Assembly (NCBI RefSeq): GCF_001866075.3
Contig: NZ_CP063356.1
Span: 4,702,164 to 4,766,163 of the forward strand
Direction: 5' to 3'
From: Anaerobacillus isosaccharinicus
Lineage (GTDB): Bacteria; Bacillota; Bacilli; Bacillales; Anaerobacillaceae
Length of the DNA: 64,000 nt
The notes below the pieces were generated by a model. That model was given only the letters and a program-made list of their open reading frames with translations, was not told the origin of the DNA and ran no database searches. Position 1 is the stretch's first letter; every line of letters starts with the position of its first letter. The translations under genes and the position numbers were made by a program. Positions 52,586-60,776 of this stretch are shown piece after piece.

Positions 52586-53770
52586 ATGGTAAAAGTTATT
52601 TTAAACAGACAACGAAAAAAGCGGCTTGAGGAAGGTCATCCTTGGGTGTATAAAAGTGAAGTGGCAAAAATTAAAGGGAACTTTGAACCCGGCGATATAG
52701 TAGAAGTTTATAATCACCAAGATCATTTATTAGGAAAAGGTTACATAAATCCTGCTTCTCAAATGATTGTTCGATTATTAACACATCAAGACGAGGAAAT
52801 TAATGAGCAGTTTTTCACTGATAAAATTCGTAAAGCTTGGCAACACCGTGAACGTTTTATTCCCGGAGTAAGATCTTGCCGTGCTGTTTACGGTGAGGCT
52901 GATTTTTTACCAGGACTTGTTGTTGATAAGTACGAAGATGTCCTTGTTGTCCAAATTGTTTCGCTTGGAATGGAAGTCCGTAAAGAGTGGATTCTAAAAG
53001 GACTTCTTGAAGTATTCAATCCAAAAGCCGTTTACTTACGTAATGATGTTTATGTTCGCGAATTAGAAGGTTTAGAACAAGGAAAAGGATTTTGGTATGG
53101 TGAATCTCCTACTGAGATCGAAATTGAGGAAAATGGTGTTAAATACATCGTTGATATTGAAGGTGGTCAAAAAACTGGTTTTTTCTTTGACCAACGTGAA
53201 AATCGTGCAGCTATCAAGCCTTTAATTACACCTGATGCAACCGTATTAGACTGTTTTACACATACCGGGTCATTTATGTTAAATGCTTATTTATATGGTG
53301 CAAAACATGTTACTGCCGTTGATATTTCTGAACATGCAATTGAAACTGCCAAACGAAATGCAGAGTTAAATGGCTTTAATGACAATATTGACTTTGTTGT
53401 TGCAAATGCCTTTGACTATTTACGCGAATCAGTGCAACAAGAGAAACAGTGGGATGTTGTCATTGTTGACCCTCCAGCGTTTGCTAAAACGCGCCACGCA
53501 GTCGATAAAGCATATAGTGGCTATAAAGATGTTAACTTACATGGGCTAAAACTTGTCAAAGAAGGCGGTTATTTTGTAACCGCTAGTTGCTCTTACCATG
53601 TTGATCCTGGCATGTTTGAGCAAATGATCCAAGATGCAGCATTTGATGCTCAAAAGGTCTTACGAGAAATCCATTGGAGTGGCGCTGGTTATGACCACCC
53701 TAAACTTTTAGCCGCAGAAGAAGGAGATTATTTGAAGTTTGCCATATATGAGGTAACTTCGAGGAAATAG
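52586..53770 (+). CDS. RlmI-like class I SAM-dependent rRNA methyltransferase
   Basis: A 394-residue protein: N-terminal PUA domain (about 1-75, LNRQRKKRLEEGHPWVYKSEV), a middle EEHUD-like region, and a Rossmann methyltransferase core with VLDCFTHTGSFMLNAYLYGAKHVTAVDIS (SAM loop), VVANAFDYLR and VIVDPPAFAK, followed by TASCSYHV. RlmI methylates C1962 of 23S rRNA in E. coli; B. subtilis YwbD is the nearest Bacillus relative known to me. ATG at 52586 after ACGGAG. Own promoter and terminator. Confidence 0.9.
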   Translation: MVKVILNRQRKKRLEEGHPWVYKSEVAKIKGNFEPGDIVEVYNHQDHLLGKGYINPASQMIVRLLTHQDEEINEQFFTDKIRKAWQHRERFIPGVRSCRAVYGEADFLPGLVVDKYEDVLVVQIVSLGMEVRKEWILKGLLEVFNPKAVYLRNDVYVRELEGLEQGKGFWYGESPTEIEIEENGVKYIVDIEGGQKTGFFFDQRENRAAIKPLITPDATVLDCFTHTGSFMLNAYLYGAKHVTAVDISEHAIETAKRNAELNGFNDNIDFVVANAFDYLRESVQQEKQWDVVIVDPPAFAKTRHAVDKAYSGYKDVNLHGLKLVKEGGYFVTASCSYHVDPGMFEQMIQDAAFDAQKVLREIHWSGAGYDHPKLLAAEEGDYLKFAIYEVTSRK

Positions 53771-53787
53771 ATAGCTAGAAAAATCTT

Positions 53788-53813
53788 AAAGCGCCCCAGT
53801 TGTGGCGCTTTTT
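53788..53813 (+). terminator. Terminator of the RlmI-like gene
   Basis: AAAGCGCC-ccagttgt-GGCGCTTTTT. Confidence 0.88.
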
Positions 53814-53879
53814 ATTTACATAAGGAATTAGTTCAGCCACGGTTGACTGAACTAAGCCTAATTCACCCTATTGAACTCT

Positions 53880-54347
53880 CTACACCCTCTTTTCCAAACA
53901 GAGAATTTCCTTTCCGTTTTCATTGAAGGTAGTTTGATAATAACTAAATCCCTTTGCTTCCCAATACTCCGAAGCAATCCTATTTTCTTTTAGAACCCCA
54001 ATCCGGATAACTTCCCCCGCTTTTTTCAACAATTGTTTTTCAAATTGAAAATAAGCCTGACTTCCAAATCCGTATCCTTGATAATCACGATGAATCAAGA
54101 ACACCCCTAACCACGGCTGATTGTCTTTAGGGTTATTAACCAAATAATCAATAACTCCTATATACGTATCATCAAGTTTAATAAATACACTTGTCGTCCT
54201 CTCATTTAACAACTCTAGCCTGAGATCCTTCTCCGTCCTCATTTCTTTGCCATGTTCAAGGAGATTATACTCAGGGTTTGAATTAATCATTTCTAGCGCT
54301 ATATATAACGTATCTTCAGTAATTTCCTCAAATGATATTGACTCCAT
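53880..54347 (-). CDS. GNAT-family N-acetyltransferase
   Basis: A 155-residue GNAT protein: FIKLDDTYIGVIDYLV (strand 2-3), PWLGVFLIHRDYQGYGFGSQAYFQFE (motif A, Q/RxxGxG/A acetyl-CoA loop as QGYGFG), then IRIGVLKENRIASEYWEAKGFSYY (motif B, Asn and Tyr region). The substrate is unknown. Monocistronic. Confidence 0.88.
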   Translation of the reverse strand: MESISFEEITEDTLYIALEMINSNPEYNLLEHGKEMRTEKDLRLELLNERTTSVFIKLDDTYIGVIDYLVNNPKDNQPWLGVFLIHRDYQGYGFGSQAYFQFEKQLLKKAGEVIRIGVLKENRIASEYWEAKGFSYYQTTFNENGKEILCLEKRV

Positions 54348-54463
54348 GATCGCCTTCCACCAATCTAGTTTTTTAGTGTCAGTTTGTTTGATAATGTAGG
54401 GTAAATAGTATTCAGATTTCAGAAATGCGTTGTGTGTTTTTTGAGCATTTTCTTTTTAGCAAA

Positions 54464-55192
54464 CTAAAAAATATTCGTCAAAAAGATCATGGCCAATAAG
54501 CCAAATACAAAAGCATATGTCGCACTCAAGGCATGACCATCACCATGACTCTCAGGAATAATTTCTTTATAAACGATGTATAGCATTGATCCAGCTGCAA
54601 ACGCAAGGCCAAAAGGTACAAGACCTGAGACATAGGCTGTTAAAAAAAAGCCAATCACTGCTGTAACAATTTCAACTGCACCCGTTAATGTTGCTAAGAT
54701 GAATGCTTTCCATTTACTTACTTGTTGTTGCACTAAAAATAAAGCGATCAAGAGCCCTTCTGGGGCATTTTGCAAACCGATGGCAATTGCAATAACTGGG
54801 CCTAACCCTTCAACCCCACTGCCATAACTTACCCCAACCGACAACCCTTCTGGTAAATTATGAAGCGTGATTGCAGCAATAATTAATAACGACTTTTGGT
54901 CAAAGTTAATTTTTTTATGATTGTGACTTAAGTCAATATGCGGAATTGTCCGTTCTAGCAATGTTAAGATACCAATTCCAATTAACACTCCAATTGACAT
55001 AATAAGAATATTAGACATTTCAATTGCTTCTGGGATTAATTCAAAGGTTGCAGCTGCAACCATTACACCAGCCGTAAAGGCTAATAAAATATCTCGCCAC
55101 CTGTGAGTCGCTTTTTGAAAAAATAAAACAGGTAACGCCCCAACACCTGTGGCCATAGCTGATAAAAAACTGGCAATTATAAACTGTTCCAT
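54464..55192 (-). CDS. ZIP-family metal transporter
   Basis: A 242-residue, eight-helix ZIP permease for divalent metals (zinc, iron or manganese). The metal-binding helices 4 and 5 carry AAITLHNLPEGLSVGVSYG and IAIGLQNAPEGLLIAL; a His-bearing cytoplasmic loop (HIDLSHNHKK) is present and HGDGH lies near the end. The second motif has Gln rather than His at its first position, common in ZupT/GufA-type proteins. Metal specificity cannot be read from the sequence. No Zur or MntR site recognised upstream. Confidence 0.9.
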   Translation of the reverse strand: MEQFIIASFLSAMATGVGALPVLFFQKATHRWRDILLAFTAGVMVAAATFELIPEAIEMSNILIMSIGVLIGIGILTLLERTIPHIDLSHNHKKINFDQKSLLIIAAITLHNLPEGLSVGVSYGSGVEGLGPVIAIAIGLQNAPEGLLIALFLVQQQVSKWKAFILATLTGAVEIVTAVIGFFLTAYVSGLVPFGLAFAAGSMLYIVYKEIIPESHGDGHALSATYAFVFGLLAMIFLTNIF

Positions 55193-55288
55193 ATTTCCTC
55201 CAAAAAAATTATGATATCTTAATACTCTATTTTATACTTAATAGTTTGTCTTTTACTACTACTATTATTATTAGGCTAATATTTAATA

Positions 55289-55496
55289 TTGACAGTAAAG
55301 GGGAAAAAAGATTACAATCAGAATTAACTAAATATTTATCCGTGTAATAAATACATGCTATGTAGTTATAGATTAGCCTTAGATTAATGCTATAGATTGG
55401 CAGTGATAAAAGGAAAATCTCGTCAAATCTACCTGGCATTGATTAAAGTAACCGGTATATTCCTATTCATATGTACGCAATGGAATATACTTTTTT
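55289..55496 (+). promoter_or_regulatory. Promoter and terminator-bearing leader of DUF2294-sbtA
   Basis: TTGACA (55289-55294), 18 bp, TACAAT (55313-55318) start a leader of about 200 nt. It ends with an intrinsic terminator, GTATATTCC (55455-55463) / GGAATATAC (55482-55490) plus T6, 31-46 bp before the possible DUF2294 starts. Two direct repeats TGGCAkTGATwAAAG (55398-55412 and 55434-55448) precede it. This arrangement suggests attenuation by a riboswitch or RNA-binding protein; no known aptamer was recognised. It could alternatively be a short independent RNA. Confidence 0.6.
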
Positions 55497-55541
55497 GTTT
55501 TATATAAGTATTTTAATGAAAAAACGATGAGAATAGGGGGA

Positions 55542-55925
55542 ATGAGCTTGGAAACGACTGGTCAGAAAAAAGGGCAGCTTGAGGCGGAAGTAAGTAAGGC
55601 CATTACTCAATGGGAAAAAGAGTATCTCGGTAGAGGACCACTTCAGGTGAAAACAGATATTTTACGAAACATGCTGATTGTACATCTCAAAGGCATTCTA
55701 ACCCCTGCTGAAAAAGAATTAACGAAGACTGAACAAGGGCTTTTGTCTATTAAAAAAATCCGCGCTGATTTAATTGAAGCAGGAAATCATCATCTTAAAG
55801 AAATCATTCATACAGTTACTGGTGAAACAGTTGAAAGCTTTCATACTGATATAAGCACAAGAAACGCTGAACGAATTATTGTGTTTATCTTAGAAGGTAA
55901 CTTAGAGAGAAAACTAACTGAATAA
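55542..55925 (+). CDS. DUF2294 protein
   Basis: A 127-residue protein of DUF2294 (KKGQLEAEVSKAITQWEKEYLGRGPLQVKTDILRNMLIVHLKGILTPAEKEL...VESFHTDISTRNAERIIVFILEGNLERKL). It is soluble, alpha/beta, of unknown function. AGGGGG just upstream allows ATG 55542 or TTG 55548; the ATG at 55527 has no ribosome binding site. It precedes sbtA by 101 bp with a terminator between, so it could be a regulatory partner of the transporter (inference by analogy with SbtB in cyanobacteria). Confidence 0.82.
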   Translation: MSLETTGQKKGQLEAEVSKAITQWEKEYLGRGPLQVKTDILRNMLIVHLKGILTPAEKELTKTEQGLLSIKKIRADLIEAGNHHLKEIIHTVTGETVESFHTDISTRNAERIIVFILEGNLERKLTE

Positions 55926-55965
55926 TAGGTTGCTTAAGTAAGCACTGATTAGTGAATACGACAGA

Positions 55966-56005
55966 GACCAACGAGGATGCATTAATTCTTCGTTGGTCCT
56001 TTTTA
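55966..56005 (+). terminator. Intercistronic terminator between DUF2294 and sbtA
   Basis: GACCAACGA (55966-55974) pairs perfectly with TCGTTGGTC (55990-55998), followed by CTTTTTATTT. It ends 22 bp before the sbtA start and would reduce or condition sbtA transcription. Confidence 0.85.
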
Positions 56006-56026
56006 TTTAAAAAAGGAGGTAATATA

Positions 56027-57043
56027 ATGTTAGATATGGTCATTCAAAACTTACTTTCGCCTGCGATCCTTTTCTTCATCCTTGGAATCATTGCAGCTAT
56101 TGTCAGTTCAGATTTTGACTTACCTAAAGGTTTAGGGGAAGGCTTAAGTGCTTATTTATTAATTGCCATTGGACTCAAGGGAGGAATTGAACTTTCCAAC
56201 TATTCATTGGCTGCAGTCTCTAAACCAATACTCGGAACAATCATTCTGGGTACGATCATCCCCATCATTACTTTATATGTACTTCGTCATTTTTTAAAGA
56301 TGGATCTAAAAAATTCCATTGGTTTAGCCGCAACTTATGGTTCGGTGAGCATTGTTACTTACGGGGCAGCCATTAATTTCTTGGATAATTTAGCTATTTC
56401 ATACGAAAGCTTCATGAATGCAATGGTTGTGGTTATGGAAATACCAGGAATTTTAGTCGCATTGCTTTTACTAGGCATTATCGAAAAGAAAGGTTCCACT
56501 TCTCCTGCATCACCCTTGAGAAACGTTGGGATTGTAGCTCAAAATCCTTTTTCGTTTATTAATGTGGAAGTATTAAAAGAAAGTTTTTTTGGAAAAAGCA
56601 TTTTATTACTTGTTGGTAGTTTACTTATTGGTTTGATTGTGGGAACAAACGGTTTACCTATTATAAAGCCATTGTTTATCGACTTATATCAAAGTGTGCT
56701 TATTTTATTTTTATTGAACATGGGCCTAATGGCTGGGAAACGGTTAGCGGTCATTCGTCGTCATGGGTTAAAACTATTAGCTTTTGGACTTTTTATGCCA
56801 ATTTTCTACGGCACTTTAGGTGCGCTTGTTGGGGTTACAGTCGGTCTATCTTTGGGAGGCGCAACATTAATGGGTGTTCTTGCTGCAAGTGCTTCTTATA
56901 TTGCAGCACCAGCAGCACTTCGCACCTCTGTACCAGAAGCGGACCCGTCAATTTATTTAGGCTTAGCACTTGGCGTTACCTTTCCTTTAAACTTAACTAT
57001 TGGAATTCCGCTCTATTACACAATTGCTGGTTGGCTTTTATAA
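56027..57043 (+). CDS. sbtA: SbtA-type sodium-dependent bicarbonate transporter
   Basis: A 338-residue, roughly ten-helix permease of the SbtA family (Na+/HCO3- symport, part of the cyanobacterial carbon-concentrating mechanism). Characteristic: LPKGLGEGLSAYLLIAIGLKGGIEL, ATYGSVSIVTYGAAINFLD and VLAASASYIAAPAALRTSVPEADPSIYLGLALGVTFPLNL. The ATG at 56027 follows AAAGGAGG; the longer reading starts in the terminator. In heterotrophic Bacilli it may supply bicarbonate for carboxylases or pH homeostasis (inference). Confidence 0.9.
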   Translation: MLDMVIQNLLSPAILFFILGIIAAIVSSDFDLPKGLGEGLSAYLLIAIGLKGGIELSNYSLAAVSKPILGTIILGTIIPIITLYVLRHFLKMDLKNSIGLAATYGSVSIVTYGAAINFLDNLAISYESFMNAMVVVMEIPGILVALLLLGIIEKKGSTSPASPLRNVGIVAQNPFSFINVEVLKESFFGKSILLLVGSLLIGLIVGTNGLPIIKPLFIDLYQSVLILFLLNMGLMAGKRLAVIRRHGLKLLAFGLFMPIFYGTLGALVGVTVGLSLGGATLMGVLAASASYIAAPAALRTSVPEADPSIYLGLALGVTFPLNLTIGIPLYYTIAGWLL

Positions 57044-57061
57044 TCGTTTGACTGGAAAAAA

Positions 57062-57090
57062 ATAATAGGCAGTGCATTGGCACTGCCCTC
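57062..57090 (-). terminator. Terminator of the cotJ operon
   Basis: GGCAGTG-ccaatg-CACTGCC on the minus strand, followed by TATTATTTTTTT. It lies between convergent sbtA and cotJC. Confidence 0.8.
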
Positions 57091-57099
57091 CCCATTTAG

Positions 57100-57669
57100 T
57101 TAGAAAAACTGTTTCTTCCCTTGTTCTTCTTTTAATATTTCAACAGCTTCTCTAAATCTCAGTGAGTGAACAATTTCTCGTTCTCTTAAAAAACGTAAGC
57201 TATCATTGATATCAGGATCATCAGATATATCGATTAACCATTGATATGTTGCTCTAGCTTTCTCTTCAGCGGCAATATCTTCGTATAAATCGGCAATTGG
57301 GTCACCTTTTGCTTGGATATATGTTGCGGTCCATGGTACTCCTGCTGCATTCTCATAAAATAATGCTTTATCATGAACGACATAGTGATCCCCTAAGCCA
57401 GCTTGCTTCATTTGTTCAGGAGTTGCATCTTTTGTTAATTTATAAATCATTGTCGCAATCATTTCTAAATGCGCAAATTCTTCGGTTCCAATGTCCGTCA
57501 ACAACCCAACTACTTTATCTGGGATTGTATAGCGTTGGTTTAAGTAACGAAGTGCGGCAGCTAGCTCTCCATCCGCCCCACCATACTGTTCCACTAGAAA
57601 TTTTGCTAACATTGGATTACATTGACTGACTTTGACTGGATATTGTAATTTCTTTTCATAGATCCACAT
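57100..57669 (-). CDS. cotJC: Spore coat protein CotJC (manganese catalase family)
   Basis: A 189-residue ferritin-like protein of the Mn-catalase/CotJC family, found in the inner spore coat. Metal-ligand helices are visible: LVEQYGGADGELAAALRYLNQRY, IGTEEFAHLEMIATMIYKL, LYEDIAAEEKARATYQWLI and FLREREIVHSLRFREAVE. All Glu/His ligands appear present, so a dimanganese site is likely. It ends the cotJABC operon, which in Bacillus is expressed from SigE in the mother cell. Confidence 0.94.
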   Translation of the reverse strand: MWIYEKKLQYPVKVSQCNPMLAKFLVEQYGGADGELAAALRYLNQRYTIPDKVVGLLTDIGTEEFAHLEMIATMIYKLTKDATPEQMKQAGLGDHYVVHDKALFYENAAGVPWTATYIQAKGDPIADLYEDIAAEEKARATYQWLIDISDDPDINDSLRFLREREIVHSLRFREAVEILKEEQGKKQFF

Positions 57670-57689
57670 CTATTTGTATCCCCCCTCCT

Positions 57690-57953
57690 CTATATTTGCC
57701 AAGGCCACGGTCCCTCGCTCCAATTCCACGGATAACCACTAAAGCTATTCCCGTATTGTTGTAGTGGGCCATAAATTTGTTCTACTTGCTGTTTTAGTTG
57801 TTTACTAGCTTGAACAAAATGGTTAAATTGTTGTATTGCTTCTTGATCATTAGGATGGGTATCTAAATATAACGTTAATTCTAATAATACAAAATCGACC
57901 GCTTGTAGTTCTTGCATTAGGACATAAAACTCTTTCGGCAGTTGTTTATGCAT
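57690..57953 (-). CDS. cotJB: Spore coat assembly protein CotJB
   Basis: An 87-residue protein (LPKEFYVLMQELQAVDFVLLELTLYLDTHPNDQEAIQQF...YPWNWSEGPWPWQI) with the acidic helix and Trp/Pro-rich tail typical of CotJB. Its ATG at 57953 overlaps the cotJA TGA (TGATG), indicating coupled translation. Confidence 0.92.
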   Translation of the reverse strand: MHKQLPKEFYVLMQELQAVDFVLLELTLYLDTHPNDQEAIQQFNHFVQASKQLKQQVEQIYGPLQQYGNSFSGYPWNWSEGPWPWQI

Positions 57954-58192
57954 CACTCAGCCTCCTCCTGCCTTTGATGTGGTTTGTAAGGACTATAATA
58001 TGGGTTATACAATGCTGGCCATAAGGTACCAGCACAAAGTGCTTCCTGGGGTGAAAACTGCGGAAGCCCATAAGGTTGATAGCCCATATATAAGTGTGGC
58101 GGTGTTTCATATGACTTTACTTTTTGCGGCGGACACGGATCAAACGGACTGACATAGGGGGTATAACATTTTCTAGGTGTGTAATTTTGCAT
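57953..58192 (-). CDS. cotJA: Spore coat associated protein CotJA
   Basis: A 79-residue Pro/Tyr-rich protein (TPYVSPFDPCPPQKVKSYETPPHLYMGYQP) with the conserved FSPQEALCAGTLWPALYNPY motif of CotJA. The start is the ATG at 58192 (MQNYTPRK), preceded by GGGAGGAACG. It is first in the cotJ operon. An ACATATT element upstream could be a SigE -35, but no matching -10 at the right spacing was seen. Confidence 0.92.
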   Translation of the reverse strand: MQNYTPRKCYTPYVSPFDPCPPQKVKSYETPPHLYMGYQPYGLPQFSPQEALCAGTLWPALYNPYYSPYKPHQRQEEAE

Positions 58193-58261
58193 GACGTCGT
58201 TCCTCCCTTTACCCATTTTTTACACCAATAGAAAATATGTAAAAAAGGAGGAAATTAGAAC

Positions 58262-58297
58262 AAAAAAAGCTAAGATGTTAAAAATAACATCCTAGCT
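58262..58297 (-). terminator. Terminator of the siroheme operon
   Basis: Minus strand AGCTA-g-GATGTTA-tttt-TAACATC-t-TAGCT followed by T7, 17 bp after the sirB stop codon. Confidence 0.88.
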
Positions 58298-58313
58298 CAA
58301 ACGTTTGTTTATA

Positions 58314-59036
58314 TTAGATACATTTATTAATTAGCGAACTCACTAGTTTAATAACCGTTTCATCTGTCCCAATAGTCGGACAGATAATGAACCTCTCATC
58401 GTTCACTTGTGATAAAAATCTTTCCATGTCCTTTAATAAAAGACCGTTGAATAAAAGGTAAGGTAAAATATAGATACGATCATAGCCCGACTGTTTCGCT
58501 TCGTGGACACGGTCCTGAAATGATGTATGTCCACCAACTAAGTAAGCTGTTTTAAGGTTGGAGAACCGAAGTTTTTCTCTTAACAATTGGCCGACCTTTT
58601 CACAATCGTTAATGGCTTCTTGATCATTACTACCTCTTCCTACTAGGATAATAAGTGATTTATCCCTCTTAGAAAACTGTTTTTCATTAAGCCTTTTTTC
58701 TAATATAGAAATTAGAACATCTTGAATTCCTAGTGGTTTCTCAATACGAAATGTAACTTCAGGAAAAAGTTCCCTCCCCTTTGATACTTCATTAGGAATA
58801 TCTACTTTTGCATGCCCTGCTGTTAATAAAAGTAAAGGAAAGACAACGATCTCATTTGCACCTTTTTCTACACAAACCTTGATTTCATCTAAGATTGAGG
58901 GTGCTGCTAATTCTAGAAAAGCAAACCGAAACAAGGATGCATTACAGTCATTTCCTACGGCATTAGCAAATTGAGTAAATTGTTCATTTGACTTTTTGCG
59001 ACGACTGCCATGGCCAACAAAAATAACTGTTTTCAT
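58314..59036 (-). CDS. sirB: Sirohydrochlorin ferrochelatase
   Basis: A 240-residue class II chelatase of the CbiX/SirB family that inserts Fe2+ (or Co2+) into sirohydrochlorin. Seen: VIFVGHGSRRKKSNEQF with the metal-binding His, FPLLLLTAGHAKVDIP with the second His, and a second half-repeat (ILVGRGSNDQEA, YLLFNGLLLKDM), the two-domain form. It is the last gene of the reductase-DUF3906-cobA-sirB operon, 17 bp after cobA. Confidence 0.92.
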   Translation of the reverse strand: MKTVIFVGHGSRRKKSNEQFTQFANAVGNDCNASLFRFAFLELAAPSILDEIKVCVEKGANEIVVFPLLLLTAGHAKVDIPNEVSKGRELFPEVTFRIEKPLGIQDVLISILEKRLNEKQFSKRDKSLIILVGRGSNDQEAINDCEKVGQLLREKLRFSNLKTAYLVGGHTSFQDRVHEAKQSGYDRIYILPYLLFNGLLLKDMERFLSQVNDERFIICPTIGTDETVIKLVSSLINKCI

Positions 59037-59053
59037 ACATTCTCTCCCCTTCT

Positions 59054-60502
59054 CTATAAGTTTATCTTTTCACCCTTGTCTATGAGCACGTCGGCTAAAT
59101 TCTCTAGCAAATCACTTTTTTGATACACGTCTACATTAACTTTATACTGTTTTGCTGCTAAAAAGGCTGCTTCACTTATGCATATTACTTGGCAGGACTG
59201 AATAATTTCAAACGGATTTTGACCATCTGCCTTTACTTGCTCTATAAAGAGCTTTACCGAATTGGCTGTAGTAAAAACAAGTGTATTGAAACCTTCTTCC
59301 TCAACAATTCGCCCAAAAGCAACTGAGGAAGGGTGATGATGATTAAAATAGTGAGTAGCTAAATAATCACCTTTATAACCTAAATCAGAAACTAGTGGTC
59401 CAATCACTAAGCTATGCTGAACAGATGTTGATAGTTCTGATAAAAAACCTCGATCTTGCAATGCGTTACTAGTCTCAACATCCAAGCTATAAAATTTTCC
59501 TTTTAAACACCGAACATCAATCTTATTAGAAACAAGACTTGCAAAAAATAATTCAACACTCTCAATTGATGTAAATAAAATATCTTTATAACTAGCTACT
59601 TTCTCTAATTTATTTACATAAGATAGATCATTTGTTATAGGTATGCAATACTGCCTTGGGTACATTAGAACTTCTGCACCATGTTTTAATAAAGCCGTCG
59701 CTTGAGATTTTGTTCCATTTGGAAAAATCACTTTTTTTCCTAATAATAATTTATTTTCAAACCACTGTAATTGCTTACGTATAGCAACAATATTACCGAC
59801 AAGAGTGATTGCAGGGTTGCTTATACAATGTTTTTCGACCTCACTAACAATGGACTGCAGGGTTCCTTCTACTACTCGTTGTCGACCTGTTGTTCCCCAT
59901 TGAATAACTGCCACTTTTGTTGAAGATGGTTTACCATTGACTACTAATTGATGACAAATGTGAGAAAGATTTTTCACGCCCATGTAAAAAGCAATGGTAT
60001 CAATGCCTTGGGCAAGTGCTTGCCAATTAATGAGAGGCTTGCCGTCCACTGACTTATCATGCCCAGTCACAACGGTAAAACTTGTTCCATACTCTCGGTG
60101 TGTGACAGGAATTCCTGCATAGGCAGCAGCCGCTATACCAGAAGTGATCCCAGGCACAATTTCATAACCGATCTCCTCTTGTCTAAGTGCTTCTGCCTCT
60201 TCACCTACTCTACCAAAAACTCCAGGATCGCCACCTTTTAACCGAACGACAAGTTTTCCTTGTTTAGCTTTTTCAACTAATAGATCATTGATTGCTTCTT
60301 GTCTTAAAATATGGCGATCAGGTAACTTGCCACAATAAACGAACTCGGTATTTGCACCTGCCTCTTGTAAAAGAAGCGGATTAACTAATCGATCGTAGAG
60401 AACAACTTCAGCTTTTTGAAGTACTTCTAACCCTTTAACTGTAATCAGTTTTTGATCTCCTGGTCCTGCTCCGACAAGATAAACAAATCCTTTTTTGCTC
60501 AT
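59054..60502 (-). CDS. cobA: Uroporphyrinogen-III C-methyltransferase fused to HemD-like domain
   Basis: A 482-residue fusion. Residues 1-245 are the SUMT/CobA domain, which methylates uroporphyrinogen III at C2 and C7 to precorrin-2: VYLVGAGPGDQKLITVKG, VVRLKGGDPGVFGRVGEE, VPGITSGIAAAAYAGIPVTHR and FYMGVKN. Residues about 255-482 resemble uroporphyrinogen-III synthase (IFPNGTKSQATALLKHGAEV, LVFTTANSVKLFIEQ, VICISEAAFLAAKQ), the next-earlier pathway step. Whether the HemD-like half is active is uncertain because that family is very divergent. No precorrin-2 dehydrogenase gene is in this cluster. Confidence 0.9.
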   Translation of the reverse strand: MSKKGFVYLVGAGPGDQKLITVKGLEVLQKAEVVLYDRLVNPLLLQEAGANTEFVYCGKLPDRHILRQEAINDLLVEKAKQGKLVVRLKGGDPGVFGRVGEEAEALRQEEIGYEIVPGITSGIAAAAYAGIPVTHREYGTSFTVVTGHDKSVDGKPLINWQALAQGIDTIAFYMGVKNLSHICHQLVVNGKPSSTKVAVIQWGTTGRQRVVEGTLQSIVSEVEKHCISNPAITLVGNIVAIRKQLQWFENKLLLGKKVIFPNGTKSQATALLKHGAEVLMYPRQYCIPITNDLSYVNKLEKVASYKDILFTSIESVELFFASLVSNKIDVRCLKGKFYSLDVETSNALQDRGFLSELSTSVQHSLVIGPLVSDLGYKGDYLATHYFNHHHPSSVAFGRIVEEEGFNTLVFTTANSVKLFIEQVKADGQNPFEIIQSCQVICISEAAFLAAKQYKVNVDVYQKSDLLENLADVLIDKGEKINL

Positions 60503-60571
60503 GGCATTGTCACCCCTTTTTTAAGTGTAGAGTTTAAAACGTAGAGTTACGTTTGAGCTTCGAAGCAACTT

Positions 60572-60772
60572 TTACTTAACAACGAAGGCCGTGCCTTTAT
60601 TTGTAACCTTTTTTCGTTCCTGTAAGACGATTTCTTTAATTTTTGGTAATTTTAAGAAGCTTGCTTCAACTTCGATCTCTGCTCTTTTAAATGCCTGATC
60701 ATCACTTTCGGCGACAACTACAACCGTAATTTCTTCTTGATCAGTTAACACCTTAAAGTAGTATAAATTCAT
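60572..60772 (-). CDS. DUF3906 small protein
   Basis: A 66-residue protein (MNLYYFKVLTDQEEITVVVVAESDDQAFKRAEIEVEASFLKLPKIKEIVLQERKK) of DUF3906. No cysteine, soluble. It starts 4 bp after the reductase stop codon and precedes cobA, so it is embedded in the siroheme/sulfite reductase operon. Function unknown; a role in this pathway is inferred from position. Confidence 0.85.
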   Translation of the reverse strand: MNLYYFKVLTDQEEITVVVVAESDDQAFKRAEIEVEASFLKLPKIKEIVLQERKKVTNKGTAFVVK

Positions 60773-60776
60773 GATT

